Assembly: GCF_900100255.1 (NCBI RefSeq)
Contig: NZ_FMTS01000006.1
Coordinates: 186,001-250,000 of the forward strand
DNA: 64,000 nt
Origin: Asticcacaulis taihuensis
GTDB lineage: Bacteria > Pseudomonadota > Alphaproteobacteria > Caulobacterales > Caulobacteraceae
Reading direction: 5' to 3'
Shown here: positions 17,074 to 26,716 of the stretch, one piece after another
How the letters are laid out: every line of letters begins with the position of its first letter
Position numbering within the stretch: the stretch's first letter is position 1
Notes under the pieces: model-generated
What the model was told of the DNA's origin: nothing
The model's database searches: none
Seen by the model: only the letters and a program-made list of their open reading frames with translations
Program-made: the position numbers and the translations under genes

Positions 17074-17949
17074 TCAGGAGAAAAGAAGCGACGACAGGCG
17101 GCGGCGGCCGGCCTTGGTCAGCTCGGATGACGCGCCGAGCGCGGTGAAAATCTTGAAGAGATAGGTGCGGGCGGCCTGGCCGTTCCATTCCGGATCATAC
17201 TTGACGATTTCCAGCAGAGCGTTCATCGCCTCGGCCATCTCGCCCTGGGCCGCCAGCGCCCGGCCAAGATCATACCAGGCATCGAAATCGCGGCCATCCG
17301 CGGCGATCCTGGCGCGCAGGCCGGCAATATCGGTGGGCGCACCCTCCGCCAGTTCCAGCGCGGCGCGCAGGCCGAGAATATCCGTATCCTTTGTATCGGC
17401 CGGCACCTGATCGAGGGTGGCTTTTGCATGATCCGGCTGTTGTAGTTTCAGGTAAATCCGCGCCATGCCGGCAATGGCCCTGGTATTTTCCGGGTCCTGT
17501 TCCAGCACGAACGCATAGGCTTCCATGGCGCTGGGCATATCGCCGTCTTCCACCGACTTGGCGGCCAGGGCCAGGGCATCATCCACCGACGGGCTACCGT
17601 CACCGGCCACGCCCAGCTTGTCGATAAAGGCGCGCAGTTCGGTTTCCGATTTGGCGCCCATGAAGCCATCGACCGGACGGCCGCCGACAAAGGCATAGAC
17701 GGTGGGGATCGACTGGACACGCATCTGGGCGGCGATGGCCTGGTTCTGGTCGACATCGATCTTGACCAGCTTCACCTTGCCCTTCTGCTCGCCGATCACC
17801 TTTTCCAGCGCCGGACCAAGCTGGCGGCACGGGCCACACCAGGTGGCCCAGAAATCGACAATGACCGGCTGGGTCATGGAGGCCTCGATGACATCGGCCA
17901 TGAAGGTGTTTTCGGAACCGTCGATGATATTGGGGTCGTTGCTGGCCAT
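17074..17949 (-). CDS. CnoX-like thioredoxin-TPR co-chaperone
   Basis: 291 residues. The N-terminal thioredoxin domain (about 15-115) has [14 protein letters not shown] and the cis-Pro in QSIPTVYAF; the rest is TPR-like helices ([38 protein letters not shown]). This is the YbbN/CnoX architecture; in E. coli CnoX holds oxidised clients and hands them to GroEL. Unlike E. coli CnoX, the CGPC redox motif is intact, so it may also reduce disulfides. Cytoplasmic; no signal peptide. Trm112-like gene is downstream. Confidence 0.88.
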   Translation of the reverse strand: MASNDPNIIDGSENTFMADVIEASMTQPVIVDFWATWCGPCRQLGPALEKVIGEQKGKVKLVKIDVDQNQAIAAQMRVQSIPTVYAFVGGRPVDGFMGAKSETELRAFIDKLGVAGDGSPSVDDALALAAKSVEDGDMPSAMEAYAFVLEQDPENTRAIAGMARIYLKLQQPDHAKATLDQVPADTKDTDILGLRAALELAEGAPTDIAGLRARIAADGRDFDAWYDLGRALAAQGEMAEAMNALLEIVKYDPEWNGQAARTYLFKIFTALGASSELTKAGRRRLSSLLFS

Positions 17950-18001
17950 GGGATACCTCTGTCTATTCGCTTATCTCAAGTGGGCGTGCGCATCAATGGA
18001 A

Positions 18002-18511
18002 TCAAGTGAGTGTGCTGAAATCGACGATTACCAGTTCACGGCCCAGAGACGCGATAAACGCCCGGAAATCAGCCTGACTGAGCGAAGTCGTGGCCGTATT
18101 GGTCAGAGGGTGGAAATTGACAATCTCCGCATCGGCCAGAGCCTTGTCGAGGATAAACCGCACCTTGCGTTCCGGATCATTGATCAGGCCCAGCGCCGTC
18201 ACCGAACCTGGCCGCACCCCCAGGGCATTATAAAGCCGCTCTTCCGAGCCGAAGCTCAGGCGTCCGGAGCCTATCACCTTCGGCAGGGTTTTCAGCGGAA
18301 TCTGCGTCGATTGCTCGGCCGATATCAGCCAGAGCTGACCCTTGTCGTCCTTCAGGAACAGGTTCTTGGTGTGCGCGCCCGGCAACTGCGACTTAATGTC
18401 GTCGCCTTCGCCCACGCGAAAGACGGCTTCGTGGGTCAGGGTGCTTGTTTTCAGGCCCAAATCATTTAAGGCTTCGAGCAGTTTTTCAGGCGTGTAGAGC
18501 GGATCGGTCAT
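18002..18511 (-). CDS. ProX-type prolyl-tRNA editing protein
   Basis: 169 residues of the YbaK/ProX fold, with [46 protein letters not shown] and [13 protein letters not shown]. This matches free-standing ProXp-ala/PrdX proteins, which hydrolyse Ala-tRNA(Pro) made by alphaproteobacterial prolyl-tRNA synthetases that lack an internal editing domain. Conserved Lys is in HTKNLFL. Separate from the CnoX-like gene by 52 bases, same direction. Confidence 0.9.
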   Translation of the reverse strand: MTDPLYTPEKLLEALNDLGLKTSTLTHEAVFRVGEGDDIKSQLPGAHTKNLFLKDDKGQLWLISAEQSTQIPLKTLPKVIGSGRLSFGSEERLYNALGVRPGSVTALGLINDPERKVRFILDKALADAEIVNFHPLTNTATTSLSQADFRAFIASLGRELVIVDFSTLT

Positions 18512-18553
18512 GATCCGCCTTTACCGCAATCCTTTTGACGATGGAACTGCCCG

Positions 18554-19324
18554 ATGGAACTTGAGTGCTTTGTCATGACCACCTATCCGCCGGAAATCGT
18601 GCCCGGCCGGCCGGAGCGGGAATGGATGGACAGTTTTCAGTCCCGCTTCCCCTATCGCTGCCTGCCGCTCACTATGGCCAATACCACCGGCTGGGAAATT
18701 CTTTGCCCCACCGACATCACCATTATCTGGAACGGCGGCATAGGCAAGAACGATCTGACCATCACCTGCGATGCCGATCCGAACTACAATCTCGAACACC
18801 TGGTGTCGTCTCACTTCACCCACGGCGTCGTGACCTTCCATACCGGCTTCCTCTTCCGCACCCCGCCGGGCTATGCCGTGCAGGCCTCCGGCGCGCCGAA
18901 CCAGGTCAAGGACGGCATAGCGCCGCTGACAGGTCTGGTGGAAACCGACTGGCTGCCCTTCCCCTTCACCATGAACTGGCTGATGACACGCCCCGGCATG
19001 GTGACCTTCAAGAAGGGCGAGCCGTTCTGCTTTATCCAGGTGGTGCAGCACAAGGGTCAGGATGATATCCAGCCGGTGATCAAGTCGCTGGAAAGCGATC
19101 CGGAGCTGAAGAAGCAGTTCGATGCCTGGGCCCGGACACGCCAGGAATTCAATGACAGCCTCGTCCGCCGCGACCCCGACGCGGTCAAGGAAGCCTGGCA
19201 GAAATTCTATTTCAAGGGCGAGAAGCCCGACCCGACCGGCCAGGTGGTCGAAAAGGTCGACGACCATATCAATCGTCGCCGCCTGAAGACCCCCAAGGTC
19301 ATTCGCCCCAAAAAGACGCGCTAA
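18554..19324 (+). CDS. DUF6065-like protein
   Basis: 256 residues. The N-terminal half (PGRPEREWMDSFQSRFPYRCLPLTMANTTGWEIL) fits my memory of DUF6065, a family of unknown function. The protein is aromatic-rich (many Trp, Tyr and Phe) with a basic tail (RRRLKTPKVIRPKKTR), and has no signal peptide or membrane segment. An alternative start is ATG at 18575 (MTTYPPEI). It diverges from the ProX gene with a short gap, so the promoters must overlap. Confidence 0.75.
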   Translation: MELECFVMTTYPPEIVPGRPEREWMDSFQSRFPYRCLPLTMANTTGWEILCPTDITIIWNGGIGKNDLTITCDADPNYNLEHLVSSHFTHGVVTFHTGFLFRTPPGYAVQASGAPNQVKDGIAPLTGLVETDWLPFPFTMNWLMTRPGMVTFKKGEPFCFIQVVQHKGQDDIQPVIKSLESDPELKKQFDAWARTRQEFNDSLVRRDPDAVKEAWQKFYFKGEKPDPTGQVVEKVDDHINRRRLKTPKVIRPKKTR

Positions 19325-19329
19325 ATGGA

Positions 19330-19366
19330 GAAAGGACCGAGGCCAGTAGCCCCGGTCCTTTCATTT
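19330..19366. terminator. Bidirectional terminator
   Basis: GAAAGGACCG (19330-19339) pairs with CGGTCCTTTC (19353-19362), followed by ATTTT on the plus strand. Lies between converging stops at 19324 and 19367. Confidence 0.8.
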
Positions 19367-21490
19367 TCAGGCGAAGCCGCGCAGCCGCATCAGCGCATCG
19401 CGGTTGACATCCCGGCCGAGGAAATTGCGGAAGGCCACGTCCTGCGGAATGGTGTCCCCCACGCTCAGGATATTGTCGAAGTAGTTCTTCGCCGTCGGGC
19501 CGTCGAAAGGCCCGCCTTCCTTCATGAACTTCTCATAGGCGTCGGCCACCAGGGCGTCCGACCACAGGTAGGAATAATAGCCCGCCGAATAACCGTCATC
19601 GGCGAAGATGTGCGCGAACTGCGTCGGGCGGTGGCGCATGACGATTTCCTTCGGCATGTTCAGCTTGGCCAGTTCGGTCTTCTCAAAAGCGACGATGTCG
19701 ATATCGGTTTCGCCGGCCAGGTGATACTTCATGTCGATCAGGGCGCAAGCCAGGTATTCGACCGTGGCAAAGCCCTGGTTGAACTTCGATGACTTCACCA
19801 ACTTTTCCTGCAATTCGGCCGGCATTGGCTTGCCGGTTTCATAATGGATGGCGAACTGGTTCAGCACCACCGGTAGCGGTAGCCAGTGCTCGTTGAGCTG
19901 CGACGGGAACTCGACGAAATCGGTCGCCGTATTGGTGCCACCCTGGCTCGGATACCAGGCGTTCGAGCTGAGCGCATGGATGGCGTGGCCGAACTCATGG
20001 AACATGGTCTCGGCATCGTCCCAGGAAATGAGAATAGGCTTGCCCGGCTCAGCCTTGATGAAGTTGCAGTTGTTCGAGCAGATGCAGATGTGATCGAGCA
20101 TGTAGGACTGACCCTGGTACTCGGTCTCCCAGGCGCCGGAGGATTTGCCTTCGCGGGCGTAAGGGTCATAGTACCACACGCCGACCTGCTTGCCGGCGCG
20201 CATCACTTTATAGGTCGTCACGTCCGGTTGGAAGACCGGCACGTCCTTCACCTGAATGAATTCGAAACCGTACATCTTGTTGGCGGCCCAGAACATGGCG
20301 TCCTGGATCTTGTCCAGTTGTAGGTAGGGCTTCACTTCCGACTCATCGAGATCGTATTTCGCCTTCTTCACCTTTTCGGCGTAGAAGCGGTAATCCCAGG
20401 CAGCAATGGTGATGTTGGCCCCTTCGGCGTCGGCGATCTTCTGCATGTCGGCCACTTCCTCGTGGACGCGATTGACGGCCGGTCCCCACACCGCCTCCAT
20501 CAGGTTCATGGCGTTGTCAGGTGTCTTGGCCATGGCGACTTCGAGGCGCCAGTGCGCATGGGTCGGATAGCCATAGAGCTTTGCGCGCTTTGCTCTCAGC
20601 TTGAGGATTTGCGAACCGATCTGCTTGTTGTCCCACTGGTCGTTATTGTCGCCACGCATGATATAGGCGCGCCACACCTTTTCGCGCAGGTCGCGGCGGG
20701 TCGAATAGGTGGTGAAGGGCTCCATGGCCGAGCGCGTATTCTGCACGGCATACATGCCATCCTTACCCAGTTCCTTCGCCTTGGAGGCCAGGGCGGCAAT
20801 GAAGGGTTCCGGCAGGCCATCGAGATCATCCCTGGTGATGAAGGTGGCCTGGGCCTCGTCATGCTTCAGATTGTTCGAGAAGCGGTTGAACAGGGTGGCC
20901 AGTTGCTGATTGATATCGGCCACTTCCTTCTTTTGCGCATCCGACAGCTTGGCGCCGGCGCGGACGAAATTGTTGTACTTCTTCCACAGCAGACGGTCCT
21001 GCTGTGGATTGAGCTTCAGGCTGTCGCGCTGGTTATAAACTGCCTCGATACGCTGGAAGAGGTCGGCATTCTGGGTAATTTCGTCGCCGAAAGCCGCCTT
21101 GACCGGCGACAGCCTGGCGGAGACATCGGGGAAGCCGCCGGTGGAGAGGTTTGAATCCCAGACATTATAAACCGCACCGACGCGATCATAGGCGGCGCCG
21201 GAGGTCTCATAGGCTTCGATGACATTCTGGAAGGTCGGCTGGGCGGGATTGTCCGTAATCGCCCTGATCTCGGCGCGCATGGCATCCATGGCTGTCAGGG
21301 TCGCCGGTTCGAAATCGGCAATCTTCACCTTGTCGAAGGCGGGCACGCCGCCATAGGGACCGGTCCAGGCTTGAGTCAGATAGGCGGTAGCGATGGCAAT
21401 GCCTCCGGTGCTTTGCGCGAGTGTGGGCGTGGTGACGAAGGCGGCTGTGCTGGCGCCGGCCATCAGGCCAAGGGCGGTGCGGCGGTTCAT
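19367..21490 (-). CDS. M3 family metallopeptidase (Dcp-like), exported
   Basis: 707 residues from MNRRTALGLMAGAS, which with TPTLAQ looks like a twin-arginine (Tat) signal. Zinc site HEFGHAIHAL with the downstream Glu in the typical FVEFPSQLNEHW motif marks M3 thimet/peptidyl-dipeptidase enzymes. Predicted to trim dipeptides from periplasmic oligopeptides. The frame is open up to 21595, but the twin-arginine start at 21490 is preferred; the leader between 21491 and 21636 holds the divergent promoters with murI. Confidence 0.93.
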   Translation of the reverse strand: MNRRTALGLMAGASTAAFVTTPTLAQSTGGIAIATAYLTQAWTGPYGGVPAFDKVKIADFEPATLTAMDAMRAEIRAITDNPAQPTFQNVIEAYETSGAAYDRVGAVYNVWDSNLSTGGFPDVSARLSPVKAAFGDEITQNADLFQRIEAVYNQRDSLKLNPQQDRLLWKKYNNFVRAGAKLSDAQKKEVADINQQLATLFNRFSNNLKHDEAQATFITRDDLDGLPEPFIAALASKAKELGKDGMYAVQNTRSAMEPFTTYSTRRDLREKVWRAYIMRGDNNDQWDNKQIGSQILKLRAKRAKLYGYPTHAHWRLEVAMAKTPDNAMNLMEAVWGPAVNRVHEEVADMQKIADAEGANITIAAWDYRFYAEKVKKAKYDLDESEVKPYLQLDKIQDAMFWAANKMYGFEFIQVKDVPVFQPDVTTYKVMRAGKQVGVWYYDPYAREGKSSGAWETEYQGQSYMLDHICICSNNCNFIKAEPGKPILISWDDAETMFHEFGHAIHALSSNAWYPSQGGTNTATDFVEFPSQLNEHWLPLPVVLNQFAIHYETGKPMPAELQEKLVKSSKFNQGFATVEYLACALIDMKYHLAGETDIDIVAFEKTELAKLNMPKEIVMRHRPTQFAHIFADDGYSAGYYSYLWSDALVADAYEKFMKEGGPFDGPTAKNYFDNILSVGDTIPQDVAFRNFLGRDVNRDALMRLRGFA

Positions 21491-21636
21491 TTGGGGTGAG
21501 GACAAGTGAAGCTCCCTTAGAGGGCCGAAGGCTAAAAAGCCTAGTTTACGAGACAGGCCAAAAGTCGTAACTGATGAACCTATAGACCGCAACAAACGCG
21601 GCCAAATTAAGTTTTCGTAACACAGGAAATCAGTTC

Positions 21637-22506
21637 ATGGCGATCGGCGTTTTTGATTCCGGCATCGGCGGCCTAAGCATCCATCGCGCCCTGGTCGACC
21701 GCCTGCCCCAGGCCGATTTCGTCTATCTCGCCGATCAGAAACACGCCCCCTATGGTGACCGCTCCGGTGAGGAGATCGTCGAACTGACGCGTCAGGGCTG
21801 CGAAACCCTGTTTGAAGCCGGCGCGTCGCTGGTGGTGCTGGCCTGCAATACCGCTTCGGCCGTGGCCCTGCGCCGCCTGCAATCGACCTGGCTGGCGCAA
21901 TTCCGCAAAACCTATAGGCGTCCGGTCAATGTGCTGGGCATTATCGTCCCCACCATCGAGGCCGCCACCGGCCTGCCCTGGGAACACGAGGCCGAGCGTC
22001 GCGGCGAGAAGATCGAAAAGCTCGATGTCATCGGCGTGTTCTCGACCGTCGCCACCGCCCGCTCGCGCGTTTACGAGATCGAAATCGACAAGCGCCGTCA
22101 GGATATCGCCGTTTTCACCGAAGCCTGTTCCGGCCTGGCCGACATGATCGAGCAGGGCGCAGCGCGCGAAGACCTCTCGGCCAAGATCAAGGGGCATGTC
22201 GAATCCCTGCGTATTCGCATCGGCCGTTACCCGGACCGGGCCATCCTCGGCTGCACCCATTATGAACTTGTGGCCGACCTCTTCCGCGAGCACCTGCCCG
22301 CCGGCACGCCGCTGATCCACCAACCGGCGCCGGTCTCCAAGGCCCTGGCGGACTATATCGAACGCCATCCGGAATATACCATTGGCGACACCGGCGCGCG
22401 CACCTTCCTGACTACCGGCGAACCGCGCACGCAGTCGGCCCTGATCGAAGCCTTCTGGGGTGCGCCGCTGACGTTTGCCGCCGTGAGTGCCGTGAAAGCG
22501 GCGTAG
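21637..22506 (+). CDS. murI: Glutamate racemase
   Basis: 289 residues. IGVFDSGIGGLSI opens the protein; catalytic cysteines are C70 (LACNTASA) and C206 (ILGCTHYE). Supplies D-glutamate for peptidoglycan. It is slightly longer than E. coli-type MurI because of an insertion around residues 110-130 (GLPWEHEAERRGEKIEK). Monocistronic, with a strong hairpin 76 bases downstream. Confidence 0.95.
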   Translation: MAIGVFDSGIGGLSIHRALVDRLPQADFVYLADQKHAPYGDRSGEEIVELTRQGCETLFEAGASLVVLACNTASAVALRRLQSTWLAQFRKTYRRPVNVLGIIVPTIEAATGLPWEHEAERRGEKIEKLDVIGVFSTVATARSRVYEIEIDKRRQDIAVFTEACSGLADMIEQGAAREDLSAKIKGHVESLRIRIGRYPDRAILGCTHYELVADLFREHLPAGTPLIHQPAPVSKALADYIERHPEYTIGDTGARTFLTTGEPRTQSALIEAFWGAPLTFAAVSAVKAA

Positions 22507-22582
22507 AGCAAGGCTAGGAGGCACAGCCTACCGGGGGCGCCTAGCCTGGACCTCATAACAGGACAAGTGATTAACCGCTTAA

Positions 22583-22624
22583 CTACAGAAAAACCGGACC
22601 CGCTTGGGCCCGGTTTTTCTGTAG
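22583..22624. terminator. Perfect hairpin terminator after murI
   Basis: A 42-base near-perfect palindrome: CTACAGAAAAACCGG and its complement flank a GC loop. It has T-runs on both strands and can stop transcription from murI and read-through from ahpF. Confidence 0.92.
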
Positions 22625-22655
22625 TTCAAATGACTATCCACTGCCCAGTTCCGGG

Positions 22656-22679
22656 GTCAAGGGGTCCGTGACCCCTTGC
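22656..22679 (-). terminator. Hairpin after ahpF (R4 type)
   Basis: CAAGGGGTC / GACCCCTTG stem with core GGGGTCCGTGACCCC. The same 15-base core occurs, reversed, at 39973-39987 after another gene. Located four bases beyond the ahpF stop on the minus strand. Confidence 0.6.
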
Positions 22680-22683
22680 CTTG

Positions 22684-24270
22684 CTACTCTGCTGCGATAT
22701 CCACCGGCACCGACGTGCGGATCAGGTGATCAAAGGCCGACAGCGCCGCCTTGGAGCCTTCACCCATGGCAATGACGATCTGCTTGTAGGGTACGGTCGT
22801 CGCGTCGCCGGCGGCGAAGATGCCGTGGGCCGAGGTTTCGCCGCGGTCATTGATCTCGATTTCGCCGCGTGGGGAGAGGTTGATCGTGCCCTTCAGCCAT
22901 TCGGTATTGGGCAGCAGGCCGATCTGGACGAAGATGCCTTCCAGTTCGATTGTGTGCAGGGTATCGTGGATGCGATCCTTGTAGACCAGACCCGTCACCT
23001 TATCGCCGTCGCCCAGTACTTCTGTAGTCTGGGCATTGGTGATCACCGTCACGTTCGGCAGGCTGTAGAGCTTGCGTTGCAGGACGGCATCGGCGCGCAG
23101 TTCCGGCGCGAATTCCAGCAGGGTGACATGGGCCACGATGCCGGCCAGGTCGATGGCCGCTTCCACGCCGGAATTACCGCCGCCGATCACCGCGGTGCGC
23201 TTGCCCTTGAAGAGCGGACCGTCACAATGCGGGCAGTAGGCCACGCCCTTGTTGCGGTACTGGTCTTCACCGGGCACGCCCATCTGGCGCCAGCGGGCGC
23301 CGGTGGAGATCACCACCGTGCGGGCGCGCAAAGCGGCGCCGCTTTCGAGGCGCACCTCCGCCAGACCGCCGGGCTCTGAGGCCGGGATCAGCTTCGTTGC
23401 CTTTTGCAGGTTCATGATATCGACATCATAGTCCTTGACGTGCTGCTCCAGCGCCGTGGCCAGTTTCGGGCCTTCGGTATGCGAGACCGAGATGAAGTTC
23501 TCGATCGCCATGGTGTCGAGCACCTGGCCGCCGAAACGTTCGGCCACCACGCCGGTGCGGATACCCTTGCGCGCGGCATAGATAGCCGCGGCCGCGCCGG
23601 CCGGGCCACCGCCGATGACCAGCACGTCGAATTCCGACTTGGCGTCGATCTTGGCGGCTTCACGCGCCTGGGCGCCGGTATCGATCTTTGCGAGGATCTG
23701 CTCCAGGCCCATGCGGCCCTGACCGAAGGGCTGGCCATTGACCAGGATGGTCGGCACGGCCATGACCTGGCGCGCCTCGACCTCGTCCTTGAACAGGGCG
23801 CCATCGATGGCGACGTGCTTGATCTTCGGGTTGAGCACGCTCATCAGGTTCAGCGCCTGCACCACGTCCGGGCAGTTCTGGCAGGTCAGCGAGAAATAGG
23901 TTTCGAACTTCAGTTCGCCGTCGATATCCAGCGCCTTAACCTGCTCGATCACGTCGGCTTCGACGCGCGGCGGGTGGCCGCCGACCTGCAACAGCGCCAG
24001 GACCAGAGAGGTGAATTCGTGCCCCATCGGCAGGCCGGCGAAGGTGACGCTTATGTCGGTGCCGGGACGCTGAATAGCGAAGGAGGGCACACGCGAGTCA
24101 GTGCCATCTGTCTTCAGCGAGACCTTTTCCGAAGCCTCGACGATGTCGTTCAGCAGCTCGGTCATTTCGCGTGACTTCGCGCTGCCATCAACCGTGGCAA
24201 CCAGTTCGATCGGCATCCGGAGGTTTTCCAGATACGCTTTCAGTTGCGTCTTCATCCCTGCGTCAAGCAT
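22684..24270 (-). CDS. ahpF: Alkyl hydroperoxide reductase subunit F
   Basis: 528 residues. Two N-terminal thioredoxin-like folds with redox pair TCQNCPD, then a TrxR-like flavoprotein with FAD motif [12 protein letters not shown], active pair [10 protein letters not shown] and NAD(P) motif [12 protein letters not shown]. AhpF uses NADH to reduce AhpC. Encoded third in the ahpD-ahpC-ahpF minus-strand series but separated from ahpC by repeat R2a (240-base gap), which may uncouple its expression. Induction by OxyR is likely. Confidence 0.97.
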   Translation of the reverse strand: MLDAGMKTQLKAYLENLRMPIELVATVDGSAKSREMTELLNDIVEASEKVSLKTDGTDSRVPSFAIQRPGTDISVTFAGLPMGHEFTSLVLALLQVGGHPPRVEADVIEQVKALDIDGELKFETYFSLTCQNCPDVVQALNLMSVLNPKIKHVAIDGALFKDEVEARQVMAVPTILVNGQPFGQGRMGLEQILAKIDTGAQAREAAKIDAKSEFDVLVIGGGPAGAAAAIYAARKGIRTGVVAERFGGQVLDTMAIENFISVSHTEGPKLATALEQHVKDYDVDIMNLQKATKLIPASEPGGLAEVRLESGAALRARTVVISTGARWRQMGVPGEDQYRNKGVAYCPHCDGPLFKGKRTAVIGGGNSGVEAAIDLAGIVAHVTLLEFAPELRADAVLQRKLYSLPNVTVITNAQTTEVLGDGDKVTGLVYKDRIHDTLHTIELEGIFVQIGLLPNTEWLKGTINLSPRGEIEINDRGETSAHGIFAAGDATTVPYKQIVIAMGEGSKAALSAFDHLIRTSVPVDIAAE

Positions 24271-24349
24271 GGTGGTACTCCGTTAGAAATAGGGGGAAAT
24301 CATTGTCCATATTCAGGCTCCGCGAAGCCTGCATAAGGAGAATGAACTT

Positions 24350-24506
24350 ATCTCCTCCCTTGCGAGCTTCTTTGGCGAAGCGGGGGAGGTGGCGAGCAAG
24401 CGCCGCCGTCAGGCGAAGCGCGTCGAGACGGAGGGGGCTTTCATAAGCGAGAAGCCCCCTCCACCCCTTCGGGGTCCCCCTCCCCCGCTACGCAGGGGAG
24501 GAGAAG
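24350..24506. repeat. Dispersed palindromic repeat R2, copy a
   Basis: Outer ends CTCCTCCC... and ...GGGGAGGAG are complementary. Inside are CGGGGGAGGTGGCGAGCAAGC, GTCGAGACGGAGGGGGC and the reverse half CCCCCTCCACCCC. Lies five bases beyond the ahpC stop, within the ahpC-ahpF gap. Related copies: 47391, 53896, 57296, 59490. Confidence 0.88.
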
Positions 24507-24510
24507 GGGC

Positions 24511-25074
24511 TTAGATCTTGCCGACGAGGTCCAGCGAAGGCGCGAGCGTCTTTTCGCCTTCTTCCCACTTGGCCGGGCAGACTTCGCCAGGGTGCGAAGC
24601 GACATATTGTGCCGCCTTGACCTTGCGGAGCAGTTCGGTGGCGTTACGACCAACACCTTCCGAGGTGATTTCCATGAACTGGATGATGCCGTCCGGATCG
24701 ACCAGGAAGGTGCCTCGATCGGCCAGGCCGACGCCCGGACGCATGACGTCGAAATTGTTGGTGAGGGTGCCGGATTGATCACCAACCATATAGTAGTTGA
24801 TCTTGCTGATGGCCGGCGAGGTGTCGTGCCAGGCCTTGTGCGAGAAGTGCGTATCGGTCGAAACCGAGAACACTTCAACATTCATCTTTTGCAGTTCGGG
24901 ATAGATGCCGGCCAGGTCTTCCAGTTCGGTCGGACAGACGAAGGTGAAGTCGGCCGGATAGAAGAAGAAGATGGACCATTTGCCCTTGGTGTCGGCGTCG
25001 GAGATGTCGACGAACTTGCCTGCCTTGTAAGCGGTCGCCTTGAACGGCTTGATGGCGGTGTTGATGAGAGCCAT
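24511..25074 (-). CDS. ahpC: Alkyl hydroperoxide reductase subunit C (peroxiredoxin)
   Basis: 187 residues, standard length. Peroxidatic Cys in [17 protein letters not shown], resolving Cys in [13 protein letters not shown]. Reduces hydrogen peroxide and organic hydroperoxides and is recycled by AhpF. Ribosome binding site AAGGAA precedes ATG 25074. The 110 bases upstream are AT-rich with several T-N11-A patterns, so a separate OxyR-controlled promoter in addition to read-through from ahpD is plausible. Confidence 0.98.
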   Translation of the reverse strand: MALINTAIKPFKATAYKAGKFVDISDADTKGKWSIFFFYPADFTFVCPTELEDLAGIYPELQKMNVEVFSVSTDTHFSHKAWHDTSPAISKINYYMVGDQSGTLTNNFDVMRPGVGLADRGTFLVDPDGIIQFMEITSEGVGRNATELLRKVKAAQYVASHPGEVCPAKWEEGEKTLAPSLDLVGKI

Positions 25075-25184
25075 GGGGTATTTCCTTGATTAGAGTGGAA
25101 CCGGGTTAAGCGGTACGGGGGGACAATCGCTCAAAACAATCAATAGAGCAAATTTGTTTTATTTTATTTTTGCATAGATTTTTC

Positions 25185-25721
25185 TTATGTTGATGCCAGG
25201 GCCGATTCCGCGCGCAGAACCGCCGAAATGGCATTGACGGTCGAGGCGATGCGCAGGGCGGCCTGTATCTGGACCGCGGTGACGCCATGATTGCGCAGAA
25301 CCTTTTCGTGGCTGTCCATGCACAGGCCGCAGGCATTGACCGCCGAAACGGCCAGGGACCACAGCTCGAAATCGACCTTGTCGACGCCGGGATTGGTCAG
25401 GATATTCATGCGGAGGCCGGCGCGCATCTTTTCATATTCCTTGTTCTGCATCAGGTGCAGGGCACGGAAATAGACATTGTTCAGCCCCATGATGGCGGCC
25501 GCAGCCTTGGCGGCGGTGATCGCTTCCGGCGTCATGATCTCACTGGCGGCAGCTTCGATGTTTTTCACCACCGCCGGCACGCCAACCGCATGGGCGCAGG
25601 AGAGAAATGTGCCCCATTTCTGCTGGTCATTCACGATGGTTTCGTTCAGCAGGTTGGTTAGGTTCGACGACAGATCCTTGGCATAGGCGGGGATCAGGCT
25701 TTGCAGGGTTTCGATGGACAT
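25185..25721 (-). CDS. ahpD: AhpD-like alkylhydroperoxidase
   Basis: 178 residues of the carboxymuconolactone decarboxylase/AhpD fold with the catalytic pair in VNACGLCMDSHEKVLR. AhpD family members reduce peroxides or regenerate AhpC using the CxxC and a nearby His. Placement directly upstream of ahpC and divergent from an OxyR gene supports a role in the same response. In actinobacteria AhpD serves AhpC in place of AhpF; here both AhpD and AhpF are present. Confidence 0.9.
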   Translation of the reverse strand: MSIETLQSLIPAYAKDLSSNLTNLLNETIVNDQQKWGTFLSCAHAVGVPAVVKNIEAAASEIMTPEAITAAKAAAAIMGLNNVYFRALHLMQNKEYEKMRAGLRMNILTNPGVDKVDFELWSLAVSAVNACGLCMDSHEKVLRNHGVTAVQIQAALRIASTVNAISAVLRAESALAST

Positions 25722-25792
25722 GGGCGCCTCGGTTTTTATAGAATGTGGTTATGAATTTTGACAATTCAATAAACTGATCTTATATAGCCATC
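25722..25792. promoter_or_regulatory. Divergent ahpD / oxyR promoter region
   Basis: 71 bases between the two start codons, AT-rich, with several ATAG/CTAT-like and T-N11-A segments (for example TATAGAATGTGGTTATG). OxyR normally autoregulates and activates ahp from such a divergent region. The exact operator cannot be fixed by eye. Confidence 0.5.
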
Positions 25793-26713
25793 ATGCTCCC
25801 GACTCTCAGACAATTGCAATACCTCAAGCTGCTGGCCGAACATAAGAGCTTCGGCGGCGCGGCGGAAGCCGCCTTCGTGTCGCAGCCGGCGCTCTCTTCC
25901 GGCATTGCCGAACTGGAAAAGATACTGGGCGTGCGCGTGGTTGATCGTTCGCGCGGCCAGGTGATCCTGACGGCCGTTGGCGAAGAGACGCTAAAACGAT
26001 CGGAAGATATCCTGGCGCGGGCCGAAGACCTGGTGGAGGCAGCGCGCGGCGCCAATCGCCCCCTGACAGGCCGCTTCCGGCTGGGCGTCATCCCCACGGT
26101 CGCCCCCTTTCTGCTGCCCAAGGCGCTTTTGAAACTGCGCAGGGATTTCCCTGACCTGCGTCTCTTTCTGCGCGAAGACCAGACGGCCCGATTGATCGCC
26201 TCGCTGAAATCAGGGGCGCTTGATGCCGCCGTCATCGCCCTGCCTTATGACCTGGCCGGACTTGACCACGCCTTTATCTGCAAGGATGAGATCGTGGCCG
26301 CTACGCCTTTAGGCCACCGCCTTTCCGGCGGCGACCGCATCGCGCCGGAAGACCTGAAAAACGAAGAACTGATCCTGCTGGAAGACGGCCACTGCCTGCG
26401 CGATCATGCCCTGGCCGCCTGTTCCTGGACCTCGCCCACCGGCACCTCGGAATCGCTGTCGACATATGCGGCAAACCACGGTGGCGGCTTTGCAGCGACC
26501 TCGCTGAATACGCTTGTCCAGATGGTCGGCTCCGGCCTCGGCGTCTCGCTGCTGCCGGCCATGGCGGTGGATTCCGGTATGGTGAAAGCCGACGAGGTCT
26601 GTGTGCGCCCTCTTGCCTCGGATCATGCCTTCCGAGATATTGTCGTCATCTGGCGCGCCGGCTCCAGCCGTGCAGCCGAGGCCAGGCTACTGGCGGAAAA
26701 GCTCAAGGAGTAG
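25793..26713 (+). CDS. oxyR: Hydrogen-peroxide-responsive regulator OxyR
   Basis: 306 residues, LysR family. HTH at residues 1-60 (FGGAAEAAFVSQPALSSGIAELE). The sensor pair is C201 and C210 in GHCLRDHALAAC, nine apart as in E. coli OxyR (C199/C208), with the same HCLRD context. Peroxide oxidises this pair to a disulfide and switches the protein to an activator. Divergent from ahpD-ahpC-ahpF. Lipoprotein gene follows by three bases, probably on the same transcript. Confidence 0.95.
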   Translation: MLPTLRQLQYLKLLAEHKSFGGAAEAAFVSQPALSSGIAELEKILGVRVVDRSRGQVILTAVGEETLKRSEDILARAEDLVEAARGANRPLTGRFRLGVIPTVAPFLLPKALLKLRRDFPDLRLFLREDQTARLIASLKSGALDAAVIALPYDLAGLDHAFICKDEIVAATPLGHRLSGGDRIAPEDLKNEELILLEDGHCLRDHALAACSWTSPTGTSESLSTYAANHGGGFAATSLNTLVQMVGSGLGVSLLPAMAVDSGMVKADEVCVRPLASDHAFRDIVVIWRAGSSRAAEARLLAEKLKE

Positions 26714-26716
26714 CCA

